From Candidatus Omnitrophota bacterium (GTDB lineage Bacteria; Omnitrophota; Gorgyraeia; Gygaellales; Profunditerraquicolaceae), in contig VGKK01000017.1 in assembly GCA_016867095.1 (NCBI GenBank), positions 1 through 15,066 on the forward strand: DNA of 15,066 nucleotides, in the 5' to 3' direction. Below are positions 13,448 to 15,066 of the stretch, piece after piece. Both the position numbers and the translations under genes were made by a program. How positions within the stretch are numbered: position 1 is the first letter of the stretch; the number at the start of each line of letters is the position of its first letter. Under the pieces are notes generated by a model. It was not told where the DNA came from. It did no database searches and saw only the letters and a program-made list of their open reading frames with translations.

Positions 13448-14942
13448 TTTTTTTAAGGGGCTAAAAGAAAAGATTTCCCGCAAATACGCCAGGATTGCGG
13501 TGGTGGGCCTGGGTTATGTCGGCCTGCCCCTGGCCCTGGAATTCGCCAGAAAGGGATTTTCAGTTTTAGGAATAGAGATAGACCGGGACAGGCTTAGCCA
13601 TCTTAAAAAAAGAGAGTCCTATATCAGCGATATTTCCAGCCGGCAATTGAGGGCGGTTTTAAAAATGGGCAGGTTTTCTGCCACGGCGGACTTTGGCGCC
13701 TTAAGCAATATTGATGTCGTGATTATCTGCGTCCCCACCCCTTTAAAGAGAAAATATCACCCCAATATTTCCTATATTAAGGAGGCGGTAAAGTCCATAG
13801 CCAAAAATATTAAAAAGCCGAGCCTGATTATTTTAGAAAGCACAACCTATCCGGGGACAACCGAGGAGGTCATCCTGCCGCTATTGGAGGCATACGGCTT
13901 AAGGCACGGCGAGGATTTTTATTTAAGCTTTTCTCCGGAGAGGATAGACCCCGGAAACATTATGTATCCGGTGCATAAAATTCCCAAGGTCGTGGGGGGC
14001 ATAAGTAAGGAGGCGGCGGATTTGGCGGTGCTGGTTTACCGCAATATCGTCAATAAAGTAGTGCCGGTGTCTTCTGCCCGCGTAGCGGAATTTGTCAAGT
14101 TGCTGGAGAATACCTACAGGTTGATTAACATCGGCCTGATAGATGAATTGGCGATGATGGCGCACAAGATGAATATTAACATCTGGGAAGTAGTCGGCGC
14201 GGCCAAGACCAAGCCTTTTGGTTTTATGCCTTTTTATCCGGGCCCGGGCGTAGGCGGCCATTGTTTAGATAAAAATGAGACTTTATATGTCAAAGATAGG
14301 AATTCTTTAAAAATTATCCCAATGGAAGATTTTATAAAATATAGTCAAAACATTAAGGGTCATGATATAGAAGTTCTATCTTTTGACCCGCTTAGAAAAA
14401 GAAGTGTATTTAGGAAAGTTATTGCTGCTTCGGCCAGGCCTTATACTGGCCGAATGCTCAACATTTTGACTGAAGACGGGCGCAGCATAAAAGTAACTGA
14501 TTTGCACCCTATGTTTACATATAATAATTCTAAATGGCAATTAAAGTACGCCAGAGATTTACAAAGAGGCGATTGTCTGCCGATATCTCTGGGTCTGCCC
14601 CGTTTTAGCAATCAACGCAATTATGACATTCAGATAGATTTCATAGACCATCTTTGGCAAAAAGGGCAGGACTTAATAGAGAAAATACGGGTAAGGCCAT
14701 TAGATTTTTCTTGGAAAGATTATGCGGGGCAGATAAAACATATTTTACGAAAGCAAAATGGGGGTAAGATACCGGATATGGCTTGGGATTATTTATCGGA
14801 TAATGTTTTGCCCTTGAAGTATTTCTACGCTTTAGAAGAAGTGGCCAAGATTGATCATTCCCGGTTAAAGTTAGTAACCGGTAGGGGGCCTAGCCGTCAA
14901 GAAGTCCCCGCAAAAATAGCGATAGATAATGATTTTTGTTGA
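13440..14942 (+). CDS. wbpA: Nucleotide-sugar 6-dehydrogenase (WbpA/WecC-like), split by an intein and stopped by in-frame TGA
   Basis: N-terminal part of an NAD-dependent UDP-N-acetylhexosamine 6-dehydrogenase, making uronic acid sugars for surface polysaccharides. Residues 1-274 are a normal enzyme: Rossmann VVGLGYVGLPLALEFA (from 21), VPTPL (98-102), ESTTYPGTTEEVILP (133-147), FSPERIDPGN, Lys220 in EFVKLLENTYR and FMPFYPGPGVGGH ending at His274. FMPFYPGPG points to the WbpA/UDP-GlcNAc type rather than UDP-glucose. The expected active-site continuation (CIP-x-DP) is missing: from Cys275 the sequence is intein. The frame ends at TGA 14940-14942 (codon 501), inside the intein, so the catalytic Cys peptide and UDP-binding domain are not reached in this window. 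AGGAAG precedes the ATG, which overlaps ugd by eight bases. The substrate (GlcNAc or ManNAc form) is uncertain; the gene may be inactive. Confidence 0.85.
   Translation: MDNFFKGLKEKISRKYARIAVVGLGYVGLPLALEFARKGFSVLGIEIDRDRLSHLKKRESYISDISSRQLRAVLKMGRFSATADFGALSNIDVVIICVPTPLKRKYHPNISYIKEAVKSIAKNIKKPSLIILESTTYPGTTEEVILPLLEAYGLRHGEDFYLSFSPERIDPGNIMYPVHKIPKVVGGISKEAADLAVLVYRNIVNKVVPVSSARVAEFVKLLENTYRLINIGLIDELAMMAHKMNINIWEVVGAAKTKPFGFMPFYPGPGVGGHCLDKNETLYVKDRNSLKIIPMEDFIKYSQNIKGHDIEVLSFDPLRKRSVFRKVIAASARPYTGRMLNILTEDGRSIKVTDLHPMFTYNNSKWQLKYARDLQRGDCLPISLGLPRFSNQRNYDIQIDFIDHLWQKGQDLIEKIRVRPLDFSWKDYAGQIKHILRKQNGGKIPDMAWDYLSDNVLPLKYFYALEEVAKIDHSRLKLVTGRGPSRQEVPAKIAIDNDFC
14940..14942 (+). other. In-frame TGA inside the intein
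   Basis: The codon before is TGT (Cys) and the next base is C. The same frame stays open from 14943 to the window end (41 codons) and encodes clear endonuclease sequence (LLGYYLSEGCYTKD), so no frameshift is involved. In this family a Trp often precedes the LLG motif, so TGG to TGA is a one-base explanation. There is no ATG, GTG or TTG in frame in the 41 codons downstream. Confidence 0.9.
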
Positions 14943-15066
14943 CTTCTGGGCTATTATCTAAGCGAAGGTTGTTACACAAAAGACAAGTCTGCCAGGGTTA
15001 GGTTCAGTTTCAATCGTTCGGAAAAAGAATATATCCAAGATGTAGTTAGTATTTTACAGCAGTTAG
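14943..15066 (+). pseudogene. In-frame continuation of the intein endonuclease after the TGA
   Basis: Forty-one open codons in the frame of the dehydrogenase-intein gene. They start with the first LAGLIDADG helix (LLGYYLSEGCY) and continue with a basic segment (KDKSARVRFSFNRSEKEYI) and the start of a helix (VVSILQQL) as expected for a DOD-type endonuclease. Coding character is preserved. It is called pseudogene only because no start codon or alternative frame joins it to an upstream product; if the TGA is read through or is an error, it is simply part of the same gene. Confidence 0.6.

Larger units (their letters stand above)
14262..15066 (+). mobile_element. Intein with LAGLIDADG homing endonuclease, N-terminal part; 3' end outside window
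   Basis: Protein-splicing element inserted in frame. It begins at Cys275 of the host frame (block A, CLDKNETLYVKD). After 'TGRMLNILTEDGRSIKV' comes block B TDLHPMFTY with the Thr353/His356 pair, then the Hint signature AxDLQRGD (about 371-378). About 115 residues of Hint domain are followed by a linker of roughly 100 residues, then LLGYYLSEG, first motif of a LAGLIDADG endonuclease (14943-14969). In 14281-14340, 13 of 60 bases are G or C, against 30 of 60 in 14161-14220, so the element is compositionally foreign. The C-terminal splicing motifs (His-Asn before the extein) lie outside the window. It interrupts the host directly before its catalytic Cys, which would be the +1 nucleophile. The in-frame TGA means it may not be translated through. 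Confidence 0.88.

Noticed and set aside
14940..14942. TGA as a selenocysteine codon
   Set aside because: Only a 4-bp stem (CTTC/GAAG) is visible downstream, no convincing SECIS hairpin, and homing endonucleases do not use selenocysteine here; Trp fits the site.

Overview
The window is ordinary-looking bacterial chromosome with every recognisable gene on the + strand, packed tightly and often overlapping. It reads as a Gram-negative-type (diderm) bacterium because it carries an LptD/OstA outer-membrane LPS-transport protein. The mix of DnaK/DnaJ, DUF1015, FmdB, tandem diguanylate cyclases, a ROK kinase and nucleotide-sugar dehydrogenases, with short-unit repeats in most gaps, recalls uncultivated lineages such as Omnitrophota. 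That assignment is an inference from style and cannot be proved here.

Layout. 1-2609: the 3' part of dnaK, complete dnaJ and a small FmdB-type zinc ribbon. 2649-6006: a DUF1015 protein, accD (acetyl-CoA carboxylase carboxyltransferase beta) and an orphan UgpC/MalK-type ABC ATPase. 6008-8259: two overlapping membrane-anchored GGDEF proteins, of which only the second has a normally spaced RxxD inhibitory site. 8341-9943: a ROK sugar kinase and a small transaldolase. 9918-12098: LptD. 12146-15066: a UDP-glucose 6-dehydrogenase overlapping a second nucleotide-sugar dehydrogenase of UDP-HexNAc type. The last block supplies sugar acids for surface polysaccharide and fits beside LptD.

The standout is the last gene. 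Its reading frame is normal up to the active-site motif GGH, then at position 14262 changes into an intein. Hint motifs A and B are visible, G+C falls sharply, and a LAGLIDADG endonuclease motif (LLGYYLSEG) begins at 14943. The intein sits immediately in front of what should be the catalytic cysteine of the host enzyme. An in-frame TGA (14940-14942) stands directly before LLGYYLSEG, where a tryptophan would fit the family. TGA ends two other genes in the window, so general recoding is unlikely. The possibilities are a nonsense mutation, readthrough or a sequence error. The C-terminal half of the intein and the C-extein lie beyond the window.

A second theme is the gaps between genes. At least six gene boundaries carry different short-unit repeats (7-10 nt units, several mirrored into long hairpins), some running into coding sequence. 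One supplies the stop codon of the ROK kinase and another encodes the hydrophobic core of the LptD signal peptide. No stretch above 300 bases lacks a gene, and no RNA gene, CRISPR array or insertion sequence was seen.
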